A stretch of DNA of 64,000 nucleotides from Betaproteobacteria bacterium Ga0077523. Its GTDB lineage: Bacteria > Pseudomonadota > Gammaproteobacteria > Burkholderiales > Ga0077523. Shown here piece by piece: positions 45,725-53,585 of this stretch. Both the position numbers and the translations under genes were made by a program. The stretch lies in assembly GCA_001464695.1 (NCBI GenBank), contig LNDQ01000079.1:62001-126000 (forward strand), in the 5' to 3' direction. The notes beneath the pieces are model-generated. The model had not been told where the DNA came from. It ran no database searches and worked only from the letters and a program-made list of their open reading frames with translations. Each line of letters starts with the position of its first letter. Position 1 is the stretch's first letter.

Positions 45725-45848
45725 CGCACCCCCATTCCAGCCTTCCCCCAGCAATGCTGGGGGAAGGAGCCCGCCAATTGGGTCGGAAAGATCGCCAATG
45801 CACTCCTTCCCCCGGCTGCGCCGGGGGAAGGCTGGGATGGGGGCAACA
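45725..45848. repeat. Pair of CCTTCCCCC palindromes in inverted arrangement
   Basis: CCTTCCCCCAGC-AAT-GCTGGGGGAAGG and CCTTCCCCCGGC-TGC-GCCGGGGGAAGG, framed by ACCCCCATTCCAGCC on the left and GGCTGGGATGGGGG on the right, which are mutually inverted. The whole forms a bilateral element between converging genes (MarR and RES). Same family as 23310-23440. Confidence 0.85.
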
Positions 45849-45869
45849 AAATCGCCACAGCCCCCCTAG

Positions 45870-46547
45870 CTAGGACACCTCCTCATACACCCCGCTGAAC
45901 TGCACGCCATCCCAGACATACAAGAGGTGCGCAGCGTGCACGCAATCCCGCGCGCCATTCGGCTTGAACAGTCCGACGCAGCGCCCGCCGTCCTTCCGAA
46001 CACTGCGATAGACCACCCCCGCCGAACCCTTCTCGCGTAGCGCGCCGCCGAGTTGCTGCGATACCGAGTAGCTGTCCGGATCGTGGACCGCAGGATCGAT
46101 CGCCTCACCACGCAGGTCGTGCAGCCTCGCATCGATGATCACGTGATAGAGCCGCATGGCGAGCGACATGGGCGGCACGCTCGTGGCGGCGAGGAAGCGC
46201 GCGTGGTGGTGGCGCGTCTCCGCGATCGCCGTGGGTCGGTCGCCCGCTGCATAGAACACGCCATAGCTGCCGTCGGAGAAGCGGCTGCCGAGGGGATTCA
46301 GATAGGTGAAAGCCGCCATGATGGGGCCGCTGCCGAGTCCGAAGACTCGATCCTCCGGCGGCACGAGCGCCAGCGCGCCGTACTCCTCACGAACGCGATC
46401 GTTGGTCAGCGCCTCCAGTGCATACAACGCCTCGAAGTCCCCGGAACCCGCCACGCGGTCGAACAGGTACACCGTGGGGTGACGCGTGGGCACGATGCGG
46501 CAGGCGGGATCCCAGTGGATCCGGCGCAGCGGCGGCGCTACGACCAA
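45870..46547 (-). CDS. RES-domain toxin
   Basis: 225 residues; RES-family toxins deplete NAD+ by degrading or transferring ADP-ribose. Family features are the Arg in RIHWDPACRIVPTRH, GSRFSDGSYGVFYAAGDRPT, AIAETRHHHARFL with the catalytic Glu, and the C-terminal SxxxG-type GVVYRSVR. The start is a TTG overlapping the antitoxin end by ten bases, so translation is coupled. The mRNA order antitoxin-toxin is usual. Confidence 0.88.
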   Translation of the reverse strand: MVVAPPLRRIHWDPACRIVPTRHPTVYLFDRVAGSGDFEALYALEALTNDRVREEYGALALVPPEDRVFGLGSGPIMAAFTYLNPLGSRFSDGSYGVFYAAGDRPTAIAETRHHHARFLAATSVPPMSLAMRLYHVIIDARLHDLRGEAIDPAVHDPDSYSVSQQLGGALREKGSAGVVYRSVRKDGGRCVGLFKPNGARDCVHAAHLLYVWDGVQFSGVYEEVS

Positions 46548-46954
46548 CCACCACCCCGCGCGGCATCGAGATAGCGTCGCACCAGATTGAGATCGCTCAC
46601 GTTGCCGGCGAGCATGCGCTCCAGCGCCGGCTTCCCGCCGAACGGTGGCGCGGTATTCGGCTGCCGCACCCAGGCATCCGCCGCCTGCGGTTGCGGCAGG
46701 AGGATCTGCAACGCCTGGTAGATGCCGAGGATGTTGGACAGCCGCTCGAGCGTATCGCGCGAGAGCTTGGCCTTCTCGGGCACCTTGCGCCAGGCGAAGA
46801 AGGTGGAGCGCGGCGGGTCACCCAGCAGGCGCAGTTGCTCGTCCACGGAGAGACCCCATGCGGCCGCGATCCGGATGAAGGCACGCAGCCCCGCAGCGCT
46901 CATGTCCTCGAGGGTGGGCGCGTGAACCGAACGGTCGCGACGGGCAGGGGTCAT
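46538..46954 (-). CDS. Xre/MbcA/ParS-type antitoxin
   Basis: 138 residues partnered with the RES toxin. The N-terminal helix-turn-helix-like region (LRAFIRIAAAWGLSVDEQLR, RSTFFAWRKVPEKAKLSRDT) is followed by the toxin-binding C-terminal domain (WVRQPNTAPPFGGKPALERM and RRYLDAARGGGWS), a pattern of DUF2384/Xre antitoxins. Starts at the ATG; a TTG directly before it is less likely. Confidence 0.85.
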   Translation of the reverse strand: MTPARRDRSVHAPTLEDMSAAGLRAFIRIAAAWGLSVDEQLRLLGDPPRSTFFAWRKVPEKAKLSRDTLERLSNILGIYQALQILLPQPQAADAWVRQPNTAPPFGGKPALERMLAGNVSDLNLVRRYLDAARGGGWS

Positions 46955-47016
46955 CAAGGGCCGATCTTAAACCAGACTTTTTCTGTTGAAAAGTCCGTAC
47001 AAGTACTACAAAGCGA

Positions 47017-47403
47017 TCAAGCGCAGTACAGGGAGAATTCCATCTCCACCGTCGCTCCGGCCGGCAATGCGGCGACCCCGATGGAGGTCCGGGCAGGCGG
47101 ATCGACCGTGCTGAACACTTCTTCCCAGGCCCGGTTGATCTCGGAGAACTGATCCATGCGGGTGGTATAGATGCGCGCCTGCACCAGGTGCTCGAGTGTC
47201 AGCTCCCAGTCGGGCAATGCCAGTTGCAGCAGCTTCAGTATCTGCCGGGTCTCGCAGTAGGTTCCCCCGCCCACGAGCTGACCGGTGGCAGGATCGAAGC
47301 CGATCATGCCGGACAAGAAATAGAACGGGCCCGTCCGCACGCACGGCGTATAGCGATAGCGCGGCGTGTACAGCTTGTCGGATCTCAACAGTTGTCGACT
47401 CAT
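47017..47403 (-). CDS. RidA family deaminase, possibly 2-aminomuconate deaminase
   Basis: 128-residue Rid-family protein ([20 protein letters not shown] at the start; [20 protein letters not shown] at the end). The substrate Arg is in [12 protein letters not shown]. RidA enzymes hydrolyse enamines/imines; a subgroup is the 2-aminomuconate deaminase of aminophenol degradation. Being divergent from the meta-cleavage hydratase and decarboxylase genes, the latter role is plausible but not shown. Plain RidA is the alternative. Confidence 0.82.
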   Translation of the reverse strand: MSRQLLRSDKLYTPRYRYTPCVRTGPFYFLSGMIGFDPATGQLVGGGTYCETRQILKLLQLALPDWELTLEHLVQARIYTTRMDQFSEINRAWEEVFSTVDPPARTSIGVAALPAGATVEMEFSLYCA

Positions 47404-47452
47404 TTTTCTCCGCCTCCTTCGTTCGCGCGGGCATGAGGCTCGCGCTATGAGA

Positions 47453-47466
47453 ACTATACGTGTAGT
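47453..47466. promoter_or_regulatory. Candidate operator between RidA and hydratase genes
   Basis: ACTATACGTGTAGT is palindromic except for one base pair (ACTA-T-ACGT-G-TAGT). It lies mid-way in the divergent interval. Confidence 0.4.
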
Positions 47467-47551
47467 GCCGCCGTTCCGAGCATGTCCGCCCCACTTGCAG
47501 TCGCCGCCTCTTCTGCGATCATTGAGGATTGCACCAGAAGCGGGAGTCTTC

Positions 47552-48343
47552 ATGCCCCCCCACGACGCCGCCATCCTGGCTGCCGCAGAGCGGATCCGAA
47601 CAGCCCACGAAACCAACCAACCGACACCGCCCGTCCGCGACCAGTTGCCACCCGGTGACGTGGCTGCCGCCTACGCCGTCCAGAAGGTCAACACCGACCA
47701 CTGGCTGGATGCGCGCCGACGCCTAGTCGGTCGCAAGATCGGCCTCACGTCGAAGGTGGTGCAGAAGCAACTCGGCGTGGACTCTCCCGACTTCGGCATG
47801 CTGTTCGCCGACATGGCACTGGCCGACGGTGAAGATGTCGCCCTGGGACGCGTCATGCAGCCGAAGGTGGAAGCCGAAGTGGCACTCGTCATGGAGCGGG
47901 ACCTCGCCGTGCCGGACCCGACGCTGACGGAACTCATCTCCGCCGTGGCCTATGCAGTGCCCGCCATCGAGATTGTCGGTAGCCGCATCGCCAACTGGGA
48001 CATCAAGCTGGTGGACACCATCGCCGACAACGCCTCATCCGGCCTCTTCGTGCTCGGAACGACACCGGTCGGACTCGCAGGGCTCGACCTGCGCCTCGCG
48101 GGGATGGTCATGGAACGCCGTGGCGACCAGGTTTCCATCGGCGCCGGAGCAGCCTGCCTCGGCAATCCGTTGAACGCAGCGTTGTGGCTGGCACGCACCA
48201 TGGTGCGCGTCGGCTCACCGCTGCGCGCAGGCGACATCGTGATGACCGGCGCGCTCGGCCCGATGGTGACCGTGGTACCCGGCGACGTGATCGAAGTCCG
48301 CATCGGTGGGCTCGGTAGCGTGCGTACTGCCTTTTCCGCGTGA
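47552..48343 (+). CDS. 2-oxopent-4-enoate hydratase (2-keto-4-pentenoate hydratase)
   Basis: 263 residues of the FAH-like hydratase/decarboxylase family. It adds water to 2-hydroxypenta-2,4-dienoate in the lower meta-cleavage pathway. Features are [45 protein letters not shown] (metal-binding Glu pair), [12 protein letters not shown] and [11 protein letters not shown]. The GLTSK and DSPDFGMLF motifs favour hydratase over decarboxylase. It is 13 bases upstream of the decarboxylase gene. The two enzymes act in sequence and often form a complex. Confidence 0.88.
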   Translation: MPPHDAAILAAAERIRTAHETNQPTPPVRDQLPPGDVAAAYAVQKVNTDHWLDARRRLVGRKIGLTSKVVQKQLGVDSPDFGMLFADMALADGEDVALGRVMQPKVEAEVALVMERDLAVPDPTLTELISAVAYAVPAIEIVGSRIANWDIKLVDTIADNASSGLFVLGTTPVGLAGLDLRLAGMVMERRGDQVSIGAGAACLGNPLNAALWLARTMVRVGSPLRAGDIVMTGALGPMVTVVPGDVIEVRIGGLGSVRTAFSA

Positions 48344-48356
48344 CCGGGAGCAGACC

Positions 48357-49124
48357 ATGACTGACATCCAGAAACTGGCCGGTACCGTCGACAACGCCGC
48401 GCGCGAAGCGCGGGCAATCGCTCAACTGAGTACCGGCACCACCCTCACTCTCGCGCAGGCATACGCCATCCAGAAAGCTTCCATCGGCCTGAGACTCGCC
48501 CGCGGCGAGCGTCGCGTCGGCGTCAAGATGGGATTCACCAACCGCGCCAAAGCCGTGCAGATGGGCGTGCACGACATCGTCTGCGGTCGTCTGACCGACA
48601 GCATGGTCATCGAGGACGGCGGCACCGTCGACTTTGCGCGTTACGTGCATCCGCGCATTGAACCCGAGGTCGCCTTCCTGCTGAAAGCCCCGCTGGAGGG
48701 TAGCGTGACGCCGGCCCAGGCCCTGGCAGCCGTCGAGGCCATCGCGCCTGCCATGGAACTGATCGATTCGCGCTATGAGAACTTCAAGTTCTCGCTGGAA
48801 GACGTGGTCGCCGACAACGCCTCCTCGTCGGGATTCGTCGTCGGTCCGTGGCACCGACCGGACGTCGATTTCTCCAACCTGGGGATCGTGTTGTCCTTCG
48901 ATGGCAGGCCGGTACAGATCGGATCGAGTGCAGCCATCCTCGGGCATCCGTTGCGTTCACTGGTGGCTGCAGCTCGCATGTCGACTGCAGGCGGCGAACG
49001 CCTGGAAGCAGGCTGGATCGTGATGGCCGGGAGCGCCACCACCGCGGAACCGCTGCAGCGCGGACTCTTCGTTCAGACCGAGATCCAGACCCTGGGGCGG
49101 GTCGCTTTCACTGTCGGCACCTGA
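48357..49124 (+). CDS. 4-oxalocrotonate (2-oxo-3-hexenedioate) decarboxylase
   Basis: 255-residue paralogue of the preceding gene that removes CO2 from 2-oxohex-3-enedioate to give the hydratase substrate. Features are GVKMGFTNRAKAVQMGVHD, YVHPRIEPEVAFLLKAPLEG (metal ligands), APAMELIDSRYENFKFSLED and DNASSSGFVVGPW. The SRYENFKF segment is characteristic of the decarboxylase branch. GGGAG precedes the ATG. No ring-cleaving dioxygenase or semialdehyde dehydrogenase lies in the window. Confidence 0.88.
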   Translation: MTDIQKLAGTVDNAAREARAIAQLSTGTTLTLAQAYAIQKASIGLRLARGERRVGVKMGFTNRAKAVQMGVHDIVCGRLTDSMVIEDGGTVDFARYVHPRIEPEVAFLLKAPLEGSVTPAQALAAVEAIAPAMELIDSRYENFKFSLEDVVADNASSSGFVVGPWHRPDVDFSNLGIVLSFDGRPVQIGSSAAILGHPLRSLVAAARMSTAGGERLEAGWIVMAGSATTAEPLQRGLFVQTEIQTLGRVAFTVGT

Positions 49125-49160
49125 CGCGGTCACGTGCGGCTCAGGTATGGCGAGGGCTCC

Positions 49161-50180
49161 CTACTTCCCCAACCCGCTCCCCGCCGCCGACGCCTTGCGC
49201 CGCGCCAGCAGGATCTCTTGCGACAACTGCCACACTGCCATCGCGTAGTTCTGGCTGCGGTTGTAGCGCGTGATCACGTAGAAGTTGTCGAGTCCCAGCC
49301 AGTACTCCGGCCCGCCGTCGCCCTGGAACAGCATGAGTGCGGCGTTCTCGCCGTCGCGCAGCGGCCGGTGCGGCGTGACCCCTTTCTCCTCGATCTGCGC
49401 CGCGGAATGCACCGGTCGCACGCCCAGGCGCACCAGTTCATCGGCGCGTTGCGCGTCGGTCACGTTCGCCCGCAATGCCACCTCGCCGGTCCATCGCCAG
49501 CCGAACTCCTTGAGGTAGTTGGCGACGCTGCCGATCGCGTCCGCGGGACTCGCCCAGAGATCGACGCGACCGTCGTCGTCGAAGTCGCGGGCGTAGCGCC
49601 GGTAGCTCGATGGAATGAACTGAGGTGCTCCCATGGCGCCGGCGTATGAGCCGCGCAGCGCTAGCGGGTCGAGATCGAGGTCGCGGCAAAGCAACAGGAA
49701 TTCCTCCAGTTCGCCCTGGAAGAATGTCGACCGTGCCGGCACCTCGAATGCGAGAGTGGCGACCGCATCGAGGACGCGGTAGCTGCCCATGTTGCGTCCG
49801 TACAGTGTTTCGATCCCGATGATCGACACGATCAGCTCTTCGGGCACACCGAACGTTTCGCGCGCGCGCTGCAGCGTCGCCCCGTTCGCGGCCCAGTAGC
49901 GCACGCCGCCGTCGATGCGTTGCCGACTGAGCAGGCCGACTCTGAAGTCTTTCCACGGCCTGGACGTGGCGGGAGCGTTCACGGCCTGGATGACGCTCTG
50001 CTGGAACTGGATCTTGAGCAGCGTCTCGCGGACCCGATCCTCGTCGAGCCTGTGCTTCGCCACCACGCGGTCTGCGAAGATCTGCATGTCTTCGCGCAAC
50101 TGCGGCGGAAACTCGTAGGCGCTGACAGATGTGGCGGTACCCGCTCCCACCAGCAGCACGGCCAGCGCTGCAAGCCTCAC
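49161..50180 (-). CDS. mltB: Lytic murein transglycosylase B
   Basis: Cleaves peptidoglycan glycan strands with formation of 1,6-anhydro-muramic acid. 339 residues from a GTG giving a signal peptide (RLAALAVLLVGAGTATSVSA). The catalytic Glu is in SIIGIETLYGRNMGSYRVLD; SYAGAMGAPQFIPSSYRRYA and VDLWASPADAIGSVANYLKE are MltB signatures. No lipobox is seen, so this is a soluble periplasmic form. The GTG overlaps the ccmI stop (GTGA). Confidence 0.93.
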   Translation of the reverse strand: MRLAALAVLLVGAGTATSVSAYEFPPQLREDMQIFADRVVAKHRLDEDRVRETLLKIQFQQSVIQAVNAPATSRPWKDFRVGLLSRQRIDGGVRYWAANGATLQRARETFGVPEELIVSIIGIETLYGRNMGSYRVLDAVATLAFEVPARSTFFQGELEEFLLLCRDLDLDPLALRGSYAGAMGAPQFIPSSYRRYARDFDDDGRVDLWASPADAIGSVANYLKEFGWRWTGEVALRANVTDAQRADELVRLGVRPVHSAAQIEEKGVTPHRPLRDGENAALMLFQGDGGPEYWLGLDNFYVITRYNRSQNYAMAVWQLSQEILLARRKASAAGSGLGK

Positions 50181-51385
50181 GGCCGCACGCGATCGATCAG
50201 CACCGCGATGCCGCTCGTGCCGGGCTTCACTTCCGTGCTCGAACCCTCGAGATCCCCGCTGGCCGGCGTGGCGCTGCCGGATTTCGATACGCGTGCGCCG
50301 ACGATCACGAGCGGAAACGCGGACAGTTGCAGGCCTTCGGCCATCGCCATCGTATCGTCGAGACTGAAGTCCGTGGGCAGGTCCTTCACCTGACGGCGCA
50401 GGATCGCGAGCGGCATGCGCGGGCCGTTCGCGGCGCGCGCGAAGATGAACACGGTGTCGTCGGGCGCTGCCTTGGCCTTCAACGCCGCAGCCAGGTCCAC
50501 CCTGCCCGTCACCTTTGCACCCGCTGCCTTCGGCTGGGCGCTGGCGGCCAGTGCCGCCCGGGCTTCCGCAATGCCGCCCTGCACCGCCCGCTGGTATTCC
50601 GAACCGGGTTCCGCCAGCTTGAGCAGGCGCTCCCACAGAGCGATCGCCTTGCGATAGTCCTTGATCTCGAACGCTGCGGTCCCCAGAAGCGCCAGGGCTT
50701 TCGCATTCTGCGGATCGAGGGCCAGCGCCCGGTTGGCCACCTCGACCGCCTGTGGACCGATCGAGCCGCGCCCCGCCACGGCAAGCGCCTCCGCGAAATC
50801 CGCCAGGAGCCCCGCATCCTGGGGCTTGAGCTGCGCGGCACGGCTGAAGGCAAGCGCCGAGTCCGCCGGCTTGCCCAGCGCCAGATAGGACCGTCCGAGC
50901 ATCGTCCAACCGATCACGTCGTCGGGTCGACTCTGCATCTTCCTGGCGAGTTGAGCCGTCAGGTCGAGCATCTTCCTGCGCTCTGCAGCCTCCTGCTCGG
51001 TCATGCCGAGCCGCACCACCGGGTCGAGCGCCGCCGGCTGTCCCAGCAACAGGTACAGGATCACCGCTACCGAAGGGACCGCCACGCCGACGATCCCGGC
51101 AGCAATCCAGTTCCGGCGGCGCGATGCCGCCGCTGCCTGAGACCCGTTCCCGACCTCCTCGAGCACCCGCCCCTCGAGCTCCAGCTTCGCCTGGACGTGC
51201 TGGTCCGCCGAGATCGTGCCGCGCGCAAGATCGGCCTCGAGTTCGGCGAGTTGATCTCGATACACCGAAAGATTGGCCGCACTGCCGCTCGGACCGCCGG
51301 CGGACATGCGCTTCACCAGCGGTGGCAACAGGAAGGCGAGCGCGACGGCAAGAAGCAGCGCCGCCGCGACCAGAAACGCGATCAT
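50177..51385 (-). CDS. ccmI: Cytochrome c biogenesis factor CcmI (CycH-like, TPR)
   Basis: Holds apocytochrome c for haem ligation. 402 residues from MIAFLVAAALLLAVALAFLL: an N-terminal membrane helix, YRDQLAELEADLARGTISAD (typical CcmI), a second helix at about 94-114, then TPR repeats (WTMLGRSYLALGKPADSALA; ALALLGTAAFEIKDYRKAIA) and a strand-rich C-terminal domain (DDTVFIFARAANGPRMPLAI). It is isolated from any other ccm gene here. Confidence 0.9.
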   Translation of the reverse strand: MIAFLVAAALLLAVALAFLLPPLVKRMSAGGPSGSAANLSVYRDQLAELEADLARGTISADQHVQAKLELEGRVLEEVGNGSQAAAASRRRNWIAAGIVGVAVPSVAVILYLLLGQPAALDPVVRLGMTEQEAAERRKMLDLTAQLARKMQSRPDDVIGWTMLGRSYLALGKPADSALAFSRAAQLKPQDAGLLADFAEALAVAGRGSIGPQAVEVANRALALDPQNAKALALLGTAAFEIKDYRKAIALWERLLKLAEPGSEYQRAVQGGIAEARAALAASAQPKAAGAKVTGRVDLAAALKAKAAPDDTVFIFARAANGPRMPLAILRRQVKDLPTDFSLDDTMAMAEGLQLSAFPLVIVGARVSKSGSATPASGDLEGSSTEVKPGTSGIAVLIDRVRP

Positions 51386-51491
51386 CGGGTGGGGCCTGAA
51401 GGTCCCGCGATCGGGTTCGCGGGGCAACGGAAAGAGGCGCGGATTATACCGGCGCGCCCTCGTCCGCCGCGGGTCACAGGGGCGCGCGCCC

Positions 51492-52895
51492 TCAGAACAC
51501 CGATTCCACGTACAACGAGATGTAGTTCGAACCGCCGTCCACGTCGTTGAACATGTCCGCAGAACCGAAGATGCCGGACCGGTGGATCACCGCCACGCCG
51601 AAGTACGTTTCCTGCAGTGGCTTGTAGCGCACGATGTCGCCGACGCTCACGTCGATGCTCACGTCGAGCGCGCACAACAAGCGCGACGTGTTGGGGTTCT
51701 TCTTCGCGATGTCGCGCTGTTCCAGCGCCGGCACACGGTCCACGTACGAGAGCCCCTGGCCGAATCCGAACCGCGTCTTCACGTACTTGCTCCAAGGAAA
51801 GCCGTAGTAGAAACCCTTGAGATAAAGGGCCACACCGTTGCCGTCGGGTTGTATGCCCTGGTCGAGATAGCGCATGTACGCGCCCTTCACCCAGATATCC
51901 ACCGGCCAGTCGTTGAAGCGCTCGTCGAGCATGCGGCCAACCTCGATGCTCGCGACCCCGGTGCGTTCCGGACTCAGTTCGAAATCGCCACCTGGAATGA
52001 TGCCGAGCAGGCTGGCTTCCGCATTCCAGCCGCGCGCAACGCGGACCGACCACTTCGCACTCGATGATCCCGATGCATCCGGTGGGGCTTTGATGCCGTT
52101 GTCGCCGAAGCGGTACTGGTAGCCCGCGAACGCCGTGAAGTCGGTGGCGCGCTCCACGATGGGACTGTCGCCGATCGAACCGCTGTAGCGCGTGACCGCG
52201 AGACTGCCGATCAGGTAGTTGTTGGTGGTGAGCCGGTAGCTGCCATGGAGGGCGGCACGCACGCTGGCGGAGCTGCCCGGCGCGTAGGCCGGACGATCGG
52301 GTCGGGCTTCGCCGGCCTGCACGCCATAGTAGTAGTCGGCGAGATCGCGGCTGTAGCCGGTCAGGATCACCGTGGGCCGCAGGCGCAAGGCGCCGAAATC
52401 CCAGTTGCGCGCCCACGCACCCGACACCTCATAGCCGTGATGAGTGTCGGAAATATCGCCGAGCACGTCCACCGAGAACTCGCCCAGTGCCGTGCCGAAG
52501 ATCGCGGACAGTCCGCCGTCGAGCGCGGTCGTACGGAACATGCCTTCCAGGTACTGCCCGGTCTCGCCGCGATAGTTCGTGAGACGTCCTTGTGCCACCG
52601 CTTCGAGCTGGAAGGACGGGGTGTCGATCAGGCGCAATCCGCCACGGGTACCACGCAGATACGCGCGCTTGCCTTCGTACGTGAGGATCGGATAGAGGTC
52701 GGCCGAGCCGGACTCGCCGCGGTAGGGCGATTGCTCCAGGCGCGTGCCGATGCCAAGACCCCACCGACCATCGCGGTCGGGCATCAACCCGCGCGGGATG
52801 ACGGTGTCGTTGTTGTCGGCATACACGCTCGTCGCGATCGCCATGCCCAATGCACCGCAGAATGCGCGTGCGCGCACTCCCGCACGGCGCGTCAT
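51492..52895 (-). CDS. MipA/OmpV-family outer-membrane protein
   Basis: 467 residues; signal peptide ending near SVYA-D. MipA/OmpV features are WGLGIGTRLEQSPYRGESGS, YPILTYEGKRAYLRGTRGGL and the barrel strands that follow (YSRDLADYYYGV near 180). It is about 200 residues longer than ordinary MipA. The extra C-terminal part (from about 275) also looks like a barrel and ends YISLYVESVF with a terminal Phe, so it may be a fused or larger barrel. Role unknown; the name comes from family similarity. Confidence 0.8.
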   Translation of the reverse strand: MTRRAGVRARAFCGALGMAIATSVYADNNDTVIPRGLMPDRDGRWGLGIGTRLEQSPYRGESGSADLYPILTYEGKRAYLRGTRGGLRLIDTPSFQLEAVAQGRLTNYRGETGQYLEGMFRTTALDGGLSAIFGTALGEFSVDVLGDISDTHHGYEVSGAWARNWDFGALRLRPTVILTGYSRDLADYYYGVQAGEARPDRPAYAPGSSASVRAALHGSYRLTTNNYLIGSLAVTRYSGSIGDSPIVERATDFTAFAGYQYRFGDNGIKAPPDASGSSSAKWSVRVARGWNAEASLLGIIPGGDFELSPERTGVASIEVGRMLDERFNDWPVDIWVKGAYMRYLDQGIQPDGNGVALYLKGFYYGFPWSKYVKTRFGFGQGLSYVDRVPALEQRDIAKKNPNTSRLLCALDVSIDVSVGDIVRYKPLQETYFGVAVIHRSGIFGSADMFNDVDGGSNYISLYVESVF

Positions 52896-52908
52896 CGACG
52901 AGCCTCCG

Positions 52909-53430
52909 TCATCGCGCTTTGCGTGTGCGAGGAGTCGCAGCCCGGCGCGACCGACCGGCTTCCGCCGGCAACGGCAGCGCCGTCTGGTACTTCACCTGCT
53001 TCAGCGAGAAACTCGACTGGATGTTGCCCACGCTGGGCACGCGCGAGAGGAAGTTCACGATGAAGTCCTGCAGCGCCTGCATGTCCGGCACGACCACGCG
53101 CAGCAGGTAGTCCGCATCGCCGGTCATGAGGTAGCACTCCATCACCTCGGGCCGATCGAGCATCGCCTTCTCGAACGCCTCGAGCGAGGGTTCGATCTGC
53201 CGCTCCAGCCGCACGCGGATGAACACCGACAACTGGAGCCCGAGCTTGAGCGGGTCGAGGACCGTCACGTAGCGGCTGATGTAGCCCGCCGCCTCGAGCG
53301 CCCGCACTCTCGCGAGGCAAGGCGAAGGCGAAAGGTTCACCGCACGAGCCAACTCGACGTTGGAAAGGCGGGCGTTGTCCTGCAGCAGGCGAAGAATGCG
53401 CCAATCGATCGCGTCCGGCATGGTCGGCAT
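52909..53430 (-). CDS. Lrp/AsnC family regulator
   Basis: 173 residues from [20 protein letters not shown]. Helix-turn-helix [20 protein letters not shown] at about 23-42, then the RAM ligand-binding domain ([40 protein letters not shown]). It is divergent from aceE across 155 bases, which makes it a likely regulator of aceE, as PdhR or Lrp is elsewhere. The C-terminal tail is Arg-rich. Confidence 0.9.
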   Translation of the reverse strand: MPTMPDAIDWRILRLLQDNARLSNVELARAVNLSPSPCLARVRALEAAGYISRYVTVLDPLKLGLQLSVFIRVRLERQIEPSLEAFEKAMLDRPEVMECYLMTGDADYLLRVVVPDMQALQDFIVNFLSRVPSVGNIQSSFSLKQVKYQTALPLPAEAGRSRRAATPRTRKAR

Positions 53431-53585
53431 GACGTGCTGTGGTAAGGCGTACTGGCAGCATTTTATTCCGTATTGCGTCGGGATCAATGGGGAGAACGCA
53501 ACCCCATGCTCGGGGCTTCGCGGTACGATGCGAGAAGCGTTGCGGCTGCCGTAGGGCGGCGCGGAGTGTACATGAGGACTTTGAC

